The notes beneath the pieces are model-generated. The model saw only the letters and a program-made list of their open reading frames with translations, made no database searches and was not told the origin of the DNA. From positions 1 to 34,074 of the forward strand of contig WLWL01000010.1 in assembly GCA_012103605.1 (NCBI GenBank): a stretch of 34,074 nucleotides of DNA. The letters are read 5' to 3'. This stretch comes from Candidatus Nanopelagicales bacterium. Its GTDB lineage: Bacteria > Actinomycetota > Actinomycetes > S36-B12. Each line of letters starts with the position of its first letter. Position 1 is the first letter of the stretch. Below are positions 7,725 through 16,119 of this stretch, piece after piece. The position numbers and the translations under genes are program-made.

Positions 7725-9248
7725 ATGACCGATCCGGCACGCCACACCCCGCGCGAGCACAATTCACCCGCGCACGAAGGAGTCGATTCCAGCTCCAGCG
7801 TGCCATCCAGCTCCAGCGCGCCGTCCAGCTCCATCGGTGACGACCTTGGACTCGGCATCACTGTCCCCGGCAGCCGCCTCATCGACGCTGAAGGGCACCG
7901 CAAGGTGCACCCGATCTCACCGCTCGTCCACGCGGTAGCGGTCTTTCCCGCACTCGCCGGTATCGCCTTCGCCGTCGGCATTCAACGCATCAACACACTG
8001 GCCGGGCGCCTCGACGACATCATCGGCATGGCGTGGATGCCACCCATCGCACTCGCCATCGTTGTTTTCGCCGTCATCGCCTTCCTCCTGAGTGCTCTCG
8101 TCGCAGTGCTGAACTACTTCCAATGGCGGGCGCTCAGTTTCTGGTTCGACGACGACGGTGACTTTCGAATGCAATCAGGAGTGCTGTTTCGCCAACAACG
8201 ACGCGTTCAACTCTCCCGAATCCAGACCGTGGACGTGACGCAACCATTCGCCGCTCGACTGTTCTCCATGGCCGTGGTCGTTATCGAAGTGGCCGGGCAG
8301 GACGACTCACGGGTTCGACTCAAGTACGTGACCCTTGACGACGCTCGAGAGATCCGACGAGAGGTCCTCGCACGATCGGCAGGACTCTCTGCCACGACCG
8401 CTGAAGCACCGCAGAGCGACATAGCCCGGGTGTCCGGCCGTCACTTGGCCGTGTCGCTGGCACTTCGTATGACAACGGCCGGTCTACTCCTGCTCACCGT
8501 CATCATCATCGTCACTAGCTATCTCACCGGAGGCTGGGGTGCTATCGGCGTGGCCGTCGTTACCGGAGGTATTCCCCTTGTTCTCGTCGTGGCGGAATTC
8601 ATTCGCTACTACGGGTTCACCGTCGCGCAATCTCCCGATGGACTCCGCCTGCGTTACGGATTGCTGCGCACCGAATCGCGGACCGTGCCTCCCGGCCGCG
8701 TCCAGGCCATCGAATACGTCGAGCCCTTGCTGTGGCGGAGGCAGCGATGGACACGCATTCGCGTCACGATCGCCGGCGTGGGCTCGCAATCCTCCGGCTC
8801 CGGAAGCCAGCGCAGCGACACCGTGCTCATTCCCGTCTCCGAGATGGACGCCGCCCAGGACATCGTTTCGCGGGTGCTGCCCGATCTGCGGGCTTCTTCG
8901 ATCACCTGGGTAGGTGCGCCGCGTCGCGCCTGGTGGCGATCGCCCATTCAGTGGCGGAATCTTGCCGTGGGGTGGGACGCACACAGTTTCGCGATCCGAC
9001 GAGGGCGGATCACGCGTCGGACAGCACTCGTGCCGCACGCACGCACCCAATCGGTCCGCTGGACGCAAGGGCCATGGGAGCGAGTCCTCGATCTGGCTTC
9101 CGTGCACGTCGACACGACTCCGGGCCCGGTGTCCGTCTCGGGCCTTCATCTGGACGCCTCCGCCACCCGCACCGTCGCTCACCTCCAGGCCGTGGCAGCA
9201 GACCGGGGACGCCGGACCGACACCTCACTTCATTGGGCTGCCCCATGA
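7725..9248 (+). CDS. Multi-PH-domain membrane protein (YdbT-like)
   Basis: 507 residues. The N-terminus (about 1-45) is Ser-rich and disordered. It is followed by two membrane helices (about 66-86 and 105-130), a first bPH_2 domain (about 131-200: ALSFWFDDDGDFRMQSGVLF and RRVQLSRIQTVDVTQPF), a second helix pair (about 245-290), a second PH domain (GFTVAQSPDGLRLRYGLL; VPPGRVQAIEYVEPLLWRR) and a third near the C-terminus (HSFAIRRGRITRRTALVPHARTQSVRW). The layout matches YdbT-type proteins. It is paired with the smaller PH protein upstream and overlaps fbiB by 4 nt (ATGA 9245-9248), so all four genes are one translational unit. No enzymatic motif is visible; its place inside an F420 operon is unexplained. 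Confidence 0.83.
   Translation: MTDPARHTPREHNSPAHEGVDSSSSVPSSSSAPSSSIGDDLGLGITVPGSRLIDAEGHRKVHPISPLVHAVAVFPALAGIAFAVGIQRINTLAGRLDDIIGMAWMPPIALAIVVFAVIAFLLSALVAVLNYFQWRALSFWFDDDGDFRMQSGVLFRQQRRVQLSRIQTVDVTQPFAARLFSMAVVVIEVAGQDDSRVRLKYVTLDDAREIRREVLARSAGLSATTAEAPQSDIARVSGRHLAVSLALRMTTAGLLLLTVIIIVTSYLTGGWGAIGVAVVTGGIPLVLVVAEFIRYYGFTVAQSPDGLRLRYGLLRTESRTVPPGRVQAIEYVEPLLWRRQRWTRIRVTIAGVGSQSSGSGSQRSDTVLIPVSEMDAAQDIVSRVLPDLRASSITWVGAPRRAWWRSPIQWRNLAVGWDAHSFAIRRGRITRRTALVPHARTQSVRWTQGPWERVLDLASVHVDTTPGPVSVSGLHLDASATRTVAHLQAVAADRGRRTDTSLHWAAP
7788..7832. repeat. 18-bp tandem repeat encoding Ser-rich linker
   Basis: Units at 7788-7805 and 7806-7823 differ at three positions and are followed by a 9-bp partial copy. 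They encode SSSSVP/SSSSAP/SSS near the N-terminus of the multi-PH protein. Probably a slippage-generated disordered linker. Confidence 0.7.
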
Positions 9249-10618
9249 CCTCCACCTTCACCGTTCTCCCGGTGCCCCTCGATCACCTGTTCTCCCCGGG
9301 TGACGACATCAACTCCATCGTCACCGAGGCCCTGGCCACCATCCAGTGGCCGGATGAATCCACCGGTATCAGCGACGGCGACATCATCGTTGTCACCAGC
9401 AAGGTGGTCGCTAAAGCCGAAGGCCGTGTGGTCGAGGCAGCATCGCGCGAGTCGGTCATCGATCAACAGGCCGAGCGAATCGTCGCTGTGAAGAACACTC
9501 CGCGTGGTGTCACCAAGATCGTTCAGACCTCGCACGGCTTGGTGCTCGCGGCGGCCGGCGTCGATGCCAGCAACACCGACCAAGGAACGGTGGTCCTCCT
9601 TCCCGTCGATTCCGATGAAAGCGCCCAAGAATTGAGAGATCACGTGATCGATCGCACGGGCGTCACCGTGGGCGTCATCATCACCGACACGATGGGCCGT
9701 CCCTGGCGGCTGGGAGTGACCGACGTTGCCATCGGATCCAGCGGCGTTCAGGTGCTCGACGACTACACCGGCCGCCACGATGATTTCGGAAACACGCTCG
9801 AGATGACGGTTGTCGCGATCGCCGACGAGATCGCATCCGCCGTCGACTTGGCCACTGGAAAACTCGACAACGCGCCCGTGGCCGTCGTTCGCGGGCTCTC
9901 CCATCTGGTGATCGCCGACGACGGCCCCGCCGCCAAGGACATCGTGCGCCCTCTCGAGGAGGACCTTTTCTCACTCGGCACTCGAGAGGCGATGCAGGCC
10001 GGAGCGCGCGCAGCGGTTTCGGCCCGACGCACCATTCGCTCCTTCACCGACGATCCCGTCGACCCACCCGCCCTCCATCGAGCCCTCGAGGATGCCGTGC
10101 TGGCTCCCGCACCGCATCACAGTGAGCCCTTCGGCTTCATCATTCTGCGAAGCGACAACCCGACTCATCACCGCAGGAGAATCGAACTCCTCGACGCGAT
10201 GCGCAGCGCGTGGGAACACGACCTGACGACCATCGACGGTAAGTCCGAGGACGAGGTCGAGCGCCGTGTCGCGCGCGGCAACATCCTTCGAACAGCACCC
10301 GTCGTAGTTGTTCCGTTCATTGATCTCGCCTCAGCGGCGCACACCTACCCGGATGATCGTCGCAACGCGGCCGAACGCGACCTGTTCATGGTTGCCGGTG
10401 GGGCGTGCGTGGAGAACCTCCTGATTCGACTCGCCGCCGAGGACCTGGGGTCAGCGTGGATCTCTTCCACGATCTTCGCCCCGCAGATCGTCCGCGAACA
10501 TTTCGGTCTCGGAGACCGGGTTATCCCCTTGGGAGCGGTAGCCGTCGGTGTTCCCGCGCAACCGGCCAGAGATCGACCCCCGCGGAGAGCCGAGGATTAC
10601 ATCATCCCCGTGGATTGA
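9245..10618 (+). CDS. fbiB: Bifunctional F420-0:gamma-glutamyl ligase / dehydro-F420 reductase (FbiB)
   Basis: 457 residues, close to the usual length of mycobacterial FbiB (about 450). The N-terminal half (about 1-250) is the CofE ligase domain: VTSKVVAKAEGRVV, TSHGLVLAAAGVDASNT, and DTMGRPWRLGVTDVAIG, with metal- and F420-contacting residues of the family. The C-terminal half (about 260-457) is a nitroreductase-fold domain starting at ARRTIRSFTDDPVDPPAL and containing AAERDLFMVAGGACVENLLIRLAAEDLGSAW. In actinobacteria the C-terminal domain reduces dehydro-F420-0 with FMN and the N-terminal domain adds glutamates. The ATG overlaps the stop of the PH gene (ATGA), so it is the last gene of the fbiA operon. 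It converges on the mannose-1-phosphate guanylyltransferase gene with 9 nt between stops. Confidence 0.95.
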   Translation: MTSTFTVLPVPLDHLFSPGDDINSIVTEALATIQWPDESTGISDGDIIVVTSKVVAKAEGRVVEAASRESVIDQQAERIVAVKNTPRGVTKIVQTSHGLVLAAAGVDASNTDQGTVVLLPVDSDESAQELRDHVIDRTGVTVGVIITDTMGRPWRLGVTDVAIGSSGVQVLDDYTGRHDDFGNTLEMTVVAIADEIASAVDLATGKLDNAPVAVVRGLSHLVIADDGPAAKDIVRPLEEDLFSLGTREAMQAGARAAVSARRTIRSFTDDPVDPPALHRALEDAVLAPAPHHSEPFGFIILRSDNPTHHRRRIELLDAMRSAWEHDLTTIDGKSEDEVERRVARGNILRTAPVVVVPFIDLASAAHTYPDDRRNAAERDLFMVAGGACVENLLIRLAAEDLGSAWISSTIFAPQIVREHFGLGDRVIPLGAVAVGVPAQPARDRPPRRAEDYIIPVD

Positions 10619-10621
10619 CGT

Positions 10622-10634
10622 CGCGTACTACGCG
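10622..10634. terminator. Short inverted repeat at the fbiB/manB convergent junction
   Basis: CGCGTA-C-TACGCG is a perfect 6-bp inverted repeat that spans the 9-nt gap and the manB-like stop codon. There is no T-tract and the loop is a single base, so as a hairpin terminator it is weak. It is the only candidate between the two convergent genes. Confidence 0.2.
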
Positions 10635-11704
10635 TCACTCGAGTACCGAATAGCGAGATCCGGTATCACCACCTGCGGCCACACGCGCGCACCCTCGCGG
10701 ATTTCGTTGCGCCCGCCTACGACGGCACCATCGCCGACGACGACGCCGTCGAGCGAGCACCCCTCACCGATACGGGCTCCACGTCCGATGATGCTGCCAC
10801 GAATCTCGCTCCCCTCGCCCACGATGGCCTCATCAAAAACGACCGACCTATCGACAACTGAGCCGGCAGAAACAACGGCGTTGACACCGATAGTCGAGCC
10901 GCCCCGCACATCGGCGGACGCCGCAACATCGGCACCGTCGAGCACGAGTGCCTCACCGGTGTTGGCAACCGCGGGAGACGGTGCAAGGCCGCGAACGAGA
11001 TCGCAACTGCCTTGCACGAACGCCAGCGGTGTGCCGAGATCGAGCCAGTAGCCGCGATCAACCACTCCGCGCACCACTGCGTTGTTTGCCAACAGGCCCG
11101 GAAAGGTCTCACGCTCGACCGACACCACCCGACCCGCGGGGATCTGCTCGATGATCGAACGGGTGAAGACGTAGCACCCAGCATTGATCAGGTCGGTGAC
11201 GATCTCTTCTGGCGTCGACGGCTTCTCCAAAAAGGCCTCAACTCGACCGTCGCCATCGATCGGAACAAGGCCGTACGCGCGCGGGTCCTCCACCGGGGTT
11301 AGGTACAACGTGACATCACTGGAGGTCTCCACGTGCGAGCGCACGAGTGCGTCGATGTCCAGACCGCTGAGGACATCTCCGTTAAAGATGACAATGGGAT
11401 CGTCGGGTCCGGACTCCAGGTGTGACAAAGCGTGTCGAATCGCGCCACCGGTGCCGAGTGGCTCGTCCTCCGTCGCGATAACGATGTCGATTCCGAGATC
11501 CACGCCTTCCACGAACTCCGCGAAGACCTCGGCCCGGTAACTCGTCGCCAGGACGATGCGTTCGATTCCCGCATCGCGGGCACGCGTGATCTGGTGCACG
11601 GTGAAAGGGACCCCCGCGACCGGCAGCATGGGTTTGGGCGTGTTCACCGTCAACGGTCGCAGGCGGGTTCCTTGGCCTCCTACAAGCAATACGGCTTCGG
11701 TCAC
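10628..11704 (-). CDS. manB: Mannose-1-phosphate guanylyltransferase-type nucleotidyltransferase
   Basis: 358 residues. The N-terminal nucleotidyltransferase domain has the pyrophosphorylase signature GGQGTRLRPLTVNTPKPMLP (residues 9-28), a substrate site FNGDVLSGLD, and LEKPSTPEEIVTDLINAGCYVF. The C-terminal 110 residues are a left-handed beta-helix of hexapeptide repeats (ADVAASADVRGGSTIGVNAV and onward), as in bacterial GDP-mannose pyrophosphorylases. It would make GDP-mannose for mannosylated envelope glycans. The symbol follows the mycobacterial Rv3264c usage and position; glucose-1-phosphate thymidylyl- or uridylyltransferase activity cannot be excluded. Start GTG 11704 places the signature at the usual distance from the N-terminus; an in-frame extension to 11866 would lie across the divergent gene and is not family-like. 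Confidence 0.87.
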   Translation of the reverse strand: MTEAVLLVGGQGTRLRPLTVNTPKPMLPVAGVPFTVHQITRARDAGIERIVLATSYRAEVFAEFVEGVDLGIDIVIATEDEPLGTGGAIRHALSHLESGPDDPIVIFNGDVLSGLDIDALVRSHVETSSDVTLYLTPVEDPRAYGLVPIDGDGRVEAFLEKPSTPEEIVTDLINAGCYVFTRSIIEQIPAGRVVSVERETFPGLLANNAVVRGVVDRGYWLDLGTPLAFVQGSCDLVRGLAPSPAVANTGEALVLDGADVAASADVRGGSTIGVNAVVSAGSVVDRSVVFDEAIVGEGSEIRGSIIGRGARIGEGCSLDGVVVGDGAVVGGRNEIREGARVWPQVVIPDLAIRYSSDA

Positions 11705-11754
11705 CGGGCAAGGGTGCCACACTCGGTCATCGTCTCTGGTCGGACAATGAAGCC

Positions 11755-12441
11755 ATGTCCTCGACGGCCACCGACATCCGCTCCGCTGTTCTCGCACGCA
11801 CCGACCCCGCCCAGCCCTACGTGACATATCTCGGATCCGACGGGCGGACGGAGTTGTCCGGAGCATCGGTCATCAATGCAGCCGCCAAGATCGCCAACGC
11901 ACTCACCTCGGAATTCGATTGCGATCCGGGACAACAGGTGGCCCTTCACCTTCCGTGGCATTGGCAACGGGTCACCTGGCTGCTGGGGATTTGGTCGGCG
12001 GGATGCGTGGTTGTTCCTCAGGGCGGCGCGGATTGCGATCTGCTCGTCGCAGGGCCACAGCAAGCTCCGGATCTCACGGGCAACGTGATCGTGGTGTCCA
12101 TGCACCCCTTCGGCTTGCCCCTGAGCCCCGACGACATGGCAGCGCTTCCGCCCGGAGCACAGGACGCAACGATCGCGGTGCGGGCCCAGCCGGATCAGCA
12201 AGTCTTCCTCGACGACCACTCCGATGCCCTCGCGCTCGACGGCCACACCCAACGCCAACTGCTTGAACGCGCCCGCGATGTTGCCCGTTCACTCGCAGGT
12301 GTAACTCGACTCGGACTTCACCCCGACGATTCCCAGTGGTGGCTTCCCGCACTATGGCCGGCGGTGACGGGTGGATCTGTGATTCTCGGGCAGTCCGTCG
12401 ACGACGGTTTCGGCTCCGAGCCGGTGGACGCGGTTCTCTAG
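11755..12441 (+). CDS. TIGR03089 family protein (AMP-binding-enzyme-like, truncated)
   Basis: 228 residues matching the actinobacterial TIGR03089 family, which resembles the N-terminal part of acyl-CoA synthetases/AMP-binding enzymes (PYVTYLGSDGRTELSGASVINAAAKIANAL, then VALHLPWHWQRVTWLLGIWSAGCVVVP). The phosphate-binding P-loop and the adenylate-forming core of full-length enzymes (about 500 residues) are absent, so ligase activity is unlikely. No function is established. Members of this family commonly lie next to LCP and manB genes, as here. ATG 11755 has no Shine-Dalgarno; GACAAT 6 nt before it agrees with a leaderless start only at the two key -10 positions. It converges on the SpoIID-domain gene, and both stops lie in the CTAG at 12438-12441. 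Confidence 0.82.
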   Translation: MSSTATDIRSAVLARTDPAQPYVTYLGSDGRTELSGASVINAAAKIANALTSEFDCDPGQQVALHLPWHWQRVTWLLGIWSAGCVVVPQGGADCDLLVAGPQQAPDLTGNVIVVSMHPFGLPLSPDDMAALPPGAQDATIAVRAQPDQQVFLDDHSDALALDGHTQRQLLERARDVARSLAGVTRLGLHPDDSQWWLPALWPAVTGGSVILGQSVDDGFGSEPVDAVL

Positions 12442-14399
12442 CCAGAAACGTTCACCGTCACATCTTGGCTTGCGCCGGCGGCCTGCTTCTTGGCAACAAC
12501 GAGAATTCGGTAGGTGTAGGTGGCTCCGGCCGGCGCCGCCTTCTTGACCCGGAACACCACCCGGCCGCCCTTCTTCGTCGTGCTGCGCTGCACGGTTCGC
12601 CACTCACCGTCGACGAACGCCTGTCGCCACACCGTCAAGCCCTTGCGTTTGGGTCGCACCTTCGCCTTGATGGCGAAGGGCTTTCCGGCGGGGACATCCA
12701 TCACCGATGGGGTGATCAATGCAACCGACCGCGGTTTGACGCTGGGAACAACGGACACCCGGAAGACATCCCCCACGCCGATGGGCTGCTTCTTGCGCAC
12801 CACGACAACCCGATATTCCTGGGTCGTGTTGGGCGGCCACGCCTCCGAAACGCGGTAGCGAACCTTGCCGCTGCTGCGTGTTCGCTTCTTCTTGAACGTG
12901 ACCCACTCGCCGTCGACCATGCGTTGGAACCACACGCGCAGTCCTTTGCGCTCCGGGGACACCTGAGCGCGGATAGTGAACGGCTTCAACGCCCGGACCT
13001 CGCGATCAGCTGGCGTCAACATGGTTACCTGACGTTCGTAGTTGACGACCGGTTGTTCCACCGGAGCTTGCGTGGGAGGTGTTTGCGCCGGTGGTGCCTG
13101 CGGCACCGAGATCGGCACGCCAGCACGACCGTCGATTGCATTGATGTACGAGGACTTCAGACCCAAAGCGTTACGAACCTGATTGCCGCTTTTCGTCACC
13201 GTTGTTCCGTCGACAAGGGTCGCCTGGACGGTCTTTGCAACGCCACTCGGGTCGCGAGCGATCACATCGACCTGTTGCACCGCAGCCGCGGCGAAGGCTT
13301 GGGCCATACGCGCCTGATCAACCATCACTGTCCACGATCGATTCGGATTGTCTTCACTCAAGGACCAGGGGTCGGCCACCGATCGGACGTACGGCAGATC
13401 ACCACCCCATTGGTCGACGCTTGCTTGCGTAGCGCCACCGCTGGACGAGGAGTAGAAGGCGCGGATCGGCTGACCCTCGAACAAGATCACCATCCCCGCT
13501 GTCGGGGACGCGTGCGTTGCGTTCACGGCAGCGACCCAGCGTTCGCCCATCGCACCCGACTGCTTGGCCCACCCAGAGAACACCTGATCGGAGTACGGCC
13601 CGCGCCCATCGTCGACGTGACAATCACAGGCTTTGCGTGGACCGGCCGCGATGGCCGATAGCGCGTACGTTCGGGCGGCCAGCACCTGCGCCTGAAGGGC
13701 CGCATCCGGCCATGAACTGCTGACCTCGGAAATTCCGTACAGGTACTCCTCGTGCAGGCGCAGGGAATTGACAACGTTCAGGCGCGTGCGGCTCGGATCC
13801 GACGTCGGCAGGATCTCGATGGTTCCGTACCGATAACGATGACCAGCCGAGTCGAACGAGCCGTTCTTCGCGACGACGTTGGCCAAACCCGACCAGGTGA
13901 GTGACACCGACGGGAAGATTCCCAACTCCTGGCGTACTCCGCCGACGACCTTGGCCGCTACCACCGCACCTGCGTCGCCGGTGAACGCGAAACTTTCCCC
14001 CGGTGCTGCGGTGACGATCGTTCCCGCCAGGTTCGCCTGGACGGTGCCGTCACCTTCGACGGCTTCGCCGCGCATACGAATGTGCTTCTTCTTGAACTCC
14101 AGGTTGACGCGAACAGCCATGTCGTCTGGAACGGGCGTGACGTTCGTGCCCTGGTAGTAGTGAGTCACGATCGACGACGCATCCATGCCGGCTTTCGCCA
14201 TGGCCAGCGCGCCGTACTGGCTCATCCCGACACCATGTCCGAACCCGGCACCCGCAAGGGTGAACGACGCAGGCGGCGGCGTGGGGTTCGCCATCGCTAG
14301 CGAGGCGGCAAGGGTCGACGCGACCAGGGCGGTAGCGGCGATGCAGACGGTGAGCAGCGCCGAGCGCGTCCTACGCGCCGTATGGCCTGCCGTTCTCAC
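12438..14399 (-). CDS. Secreted SpoIID/LytB-domain protein with two C-terminal repeat domains
   Basis: 653 residues from GTG 14399, chosen because AAGGA lies 8 nt upstream and the product then begins with a good signal peptide (basic start, hydrophobic ALLTVCIAATALVASTLAASLAMA, predicted cleavage near residue 37). The mature N-terminus has GAGFGHGVGMSQYGALAMAKAG. The SpoIID core has GISEVSSSWPDAALQAQVLAARTYAL, including the Glu that in SpoIID is catalytic for cleaving denuded glycan strands, and SSSSGGATQASVDQWGGDLPYVRSV. The C-terminal 190 residues are two tandem Lys-rich beta domains sharing the pattern RKGLxVWxQxxVDGEW. A secreted peptidoglycan-acting or amidase-enhancer role is inferred. 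It diverges from the LCP gene. Confidence 0.87.
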   Translation of the reverse strand: MRTAGHTARRTRSALLTVCIAATALVASTLAASLAMANPTPPPASFTLAGAGFGHGVGMSQYGALAMAKAGMDASSIVTHYYQGTNVTPVPDDMAVRVNLEFKKKHIRMRGEAVEGDGTVQANLAGTIVTAAPGESFAFTGDAGAVVAAKVVGGVRQELGIFPSVSLTWSGLANVVAKNGSFDSAGHRYRYGTIEILPTSDPSRTRLNVVNSLRLHEEYLYGISEVSSSWPDAALQAQVLAARTYALSAIAAGPRKACDCHVDDGRGPYSDQVFSGWAKQSGAMGERWVAAVNATHASPTAGMVILFEGQPIRAFYSSSSGGATQASVDQWGGDLPYVRSVADPWSLSEDNPNRSWTVMVDQARMAQAFAAAAVQQVDVIARDPSGVAKTVQATLVDGTTVTKSGNQVRNALGLKSSYINAIDGRAGVPISVPQAPPAQTPPTQAPVEQPVVNYERQVTMLTPADREVRALKPFTIRAQVSPERKGLRVWFQRMVDGEWVTFKKKRTRSSGKVRYRVSEAWPPNTTQEYRVVVVRKKQPIGVGDVFRVSVVPSVKPRSVALITPSVMDVPAGKPFAIKAKVRPKRKGLTVWRQAFVDGEWRTVQRSTTKKGGRVVFRVKKAAPAGATYTYRILVVAKKQAAGASQDVTVNVSG

Positions 14400-14633
14400 G
14401 ATCGGTGTCCTTCCCGGGGCGGCGCCGAGCCATGGGCGGCCTGCGGCGACACACTGCAGTTTCGGGTCAAGCCTCACACGACCCATTGGTCACACCCGTC
14501 ACCGGCACGCCCGAAAATCGGAACCCCCCGTCCCCCTGGTGCGTCGCACAAAGGCAGACCCGAAGCCTGCGTACCATGACGGAACTCGCCGCCCGGCGAG
14601 TTCACGCCCCAACTCCCCACAGGAAGGCGCCCG
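14400..14633. other. Divergent intergenic region between SpoIID-domain and LCP genes
   Basis: 234 bp separate the two GTG starts, the longest gene-free stretch of the window. It holds Shine-Dalgarno sequences on both sides (AAGGA for the minus gene, AGGAAGG at 14621-14627 for the plus gene) and the strong hairpin at 14582-14603. TACCAT at about 14572-14577 could be a -10 for the LCP gene and TTGACC near 14466-14471 a minus-strand -35, but partners are unclear. No small gene is supported. Confidence 0.5.
14582..14603 (+). promoter_or_regulatory. Perfect 9-bp hairpin in the LCP gene leader
   Basis: GAACTCGCC-GCCC-GGCGAGTTC is a perfect 9-bp stem with a 4-nt loop, 17 nt upstream of the AGGAAGG ribosome site of the LCP gene. 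No T-tract follows, so an intrinsic terminator is less likely than an operator for a dimeric regulator or a structured 5' leader. Confidence 0.45.
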
Positions 14634-16067
14634 GTGTCCTCTCGCAGTGCAGTACGCCTGGGGTCGACCATCGCGGCCGGAGTGGTCGCGGGGGCCGTCC
14701 TGGTGACAACCGTCGTCGGCGCTGGGGTCACGTCCGTCATGGGCCAACTCGAAGGGAACATCACCGCACTTGATGTCTCCGAGCAGACCGGCACCACGGT
14801 GACCGAGGACCAGTCCATCGTGGTCGACGAGGACACCGGCGAAACGTCGGCTTTCACGATGGTGGTGATGGGCAGCGACTCTCGCAAGGGCAAAGGGAAC
14901 AAGGGCTACGGCAGCTTGAAGAAGTTCGGCGACATCGAGCGCAGCGACACCACCATGATCTTCCACGTCAACGCTGACCGCTCGCAGGCCATCGGCGTCA
15001 GCATCCCCCGAGACACCTTGATGATGCTCCCAGACTGCACCACAGACGGGAAGACCGTCGACGGCTACGAGGGACGCTTCAACGAGGCCATGGTCAATGG
15101 AGGTCCGGGGTGCGTGCTGAAGGCCGTCGAATCGCTCAGCGGGTTGGCGATCGACAACTTCATGGTGGTCGACTTCGCTGCCTTCAAGCGAATCACCGAG
15201 GCGATCGGTGGGGTGGAAATCTGTTTGCAGGACGACGTCAACGATCCCCTGAGCGGACTCACGTTGGACAAGGGCCTGCACACCGTCAACGGTGAACAGG
15301 CTCTCGCGTTCGTTCGAGCACGGAAGACATTGGGAGACGGATCGGATACTTCACGCATCCGGCGTCAACAGGCCTTTCTGTCGTCCATGGCCCGCAAAGT
15401 TCTCAGCAGCGACATCCTTCTCAACCCAGCATCCCTCCTCGGCGTTCTCAACGCCGCCACGGAGTCTTTGACTACCGATCCACAACTGGCGAACATCGAG
15501 AATCTGCGCGATCTGGCCTTGAGCATGAAAGATCTGCGGCCGAAGGACATCACCTTCACCACCATGCCGTGGAAGCAGTCCGGCGATGGAGCCACGGTCG
15601 TTGTGGCCAACAAGCGAGCGGCGCCGCTGTGGAGCGCCATCGCCAACGACACCCCCTGGCCGCCCAAGGCCACCACAGATCAGCCGCTGTTGAAGACGGC
15701 GCCGCAGGATGTTCGGGTCGAGATCATCAACGCCACCGGACAAAAGGGCACCGGGAAGCAAGCGAAAAGGGCTCTCACCAACGAAGGCTTCACCGTGGTG
15801 AACGTCAAGAAGATCAAAGCAGAACGCATCGACGAGTACCCCGCCGAGGACACCATCTGGTTCGACCCCGAGTGGGACGTCTCGGCCAAAACGTTGATCT
15901 ACAGCACCGGCATCGAGAACACCGAAACCGTCGAGGGTCAAGGAGGGACGATGCGCCTGATCATCACCGAGCCTTTGACGTCCGCCCGCTCGGTATCCAT
16001 CGCCGAGGCAACGAAAGACCTCAGCGCCAACGTCAACACCGGCGACGAGAACTTCTGCGCTTCCTAG
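14634..16067 (+). CDS. LytR-CpsA-Psr (LCP) cell-wall glycopolymer ligase
   Basis: 477 residues. One N-terminal membrane anchor (about 11-36, TIAAGVVAGAVLVTTVVGAGV), then the LCP domain (about 75-260) with GSDSRKGKGNKG, the RSDTTMIFHVNADRSQAIGVSIPRDT block carrying the Asp and Arg residues that bind pyrophosphate and magnesium, and VNGEQALAFVRARKT followed by DTSRIRRQQAF. A LytR_C domain lies near 360-420 (VRVEIINATGQKGTGKQAKRAL). LCP enzymes transfer undecaprenyl-phosphate-linked polymers (arabinogalactan, teichoic acid or capsule) to peptidoglycan outside the membrane. GTG 14634 is set by AGGAAGG 6 nt upstream. Its position beside a polymer-synthesis locus suggests that locus supplies its substrate. 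Position and type match mycobacterial Rv3267 (CpsA-like). Confidence 0.92.
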   Translation: MSSRSAVRLGSTIAAGVVAGAVLVTTVVGAGVTSVMGQLEGNITALDVSEQTGTTVTEDQSIVVDEDTGETSAFTMVVMGSDSRKGKGNKGYGSLKKFGDIERSDTTMIFHVNADRSQAIGVSIPRDTLMMLPDCTTDGKTVDGYEGRFNEAMVNGGPGCVLKAVESLSGLAIDNFMVVDFAAFKRITEAIGGVEICLQDDVNDPLSGLTLDKGLHTVNGEQALAFVRARKTLGDGSDTSRIRRQQAFLSSMARKVLSSDILLNPASLLGVLNAATESLTTDPQLANIENLRDLALSMKDLRPKDITFTTMPWKQSGDGATVVVANKRAAPLWSAIANDTPWPPKATTDQPLLKTAPQDVRVEIINATGQKGTGKQAKRALTNEGFTVVNVKKIKAERIDEYPAEDTIWFDPEWDVSAKTLIYSTGIENTETVEGQGGTMRLIITEPLTSARSVSIAEATKDLSANVNTGDENFCAS

Positions 16068-16100
16068 TCCCGCACGGGCGGATCTTTACTCCCATACGGA

Positions 16101-16113
16101 ACGGCTTCGCCGT
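16101..16113. terminator. Possible bidirectional hairpin between LCP and GT2 genes
   Basis: ACGGC-TTC-GCCGT is a perfect 5-bp stem with a 3-nt loop in the 52-bp gap between the convergent stops at 16067 and 16120. There is no T-run on either side, so intrinsic termination is uncertain. Confidence 0.3.
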
Positions 16114-16119
16114 CGCGCG

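Noticed and set aside
8732-9244. N-terminal extension of fbiB upstream of 9245
   Set aside because: Lies in a shifted frame over the multi-PH gene, is Arg-rich, and FbiB length and ATGA coupling fix the start at 9245.
14400-14633. Small hidden gene in the SpoIID/LCP intergenic region
   Set aside because: Frames here are short or shadows, without a matching ribosome site and family motif; the region looks regulatory.
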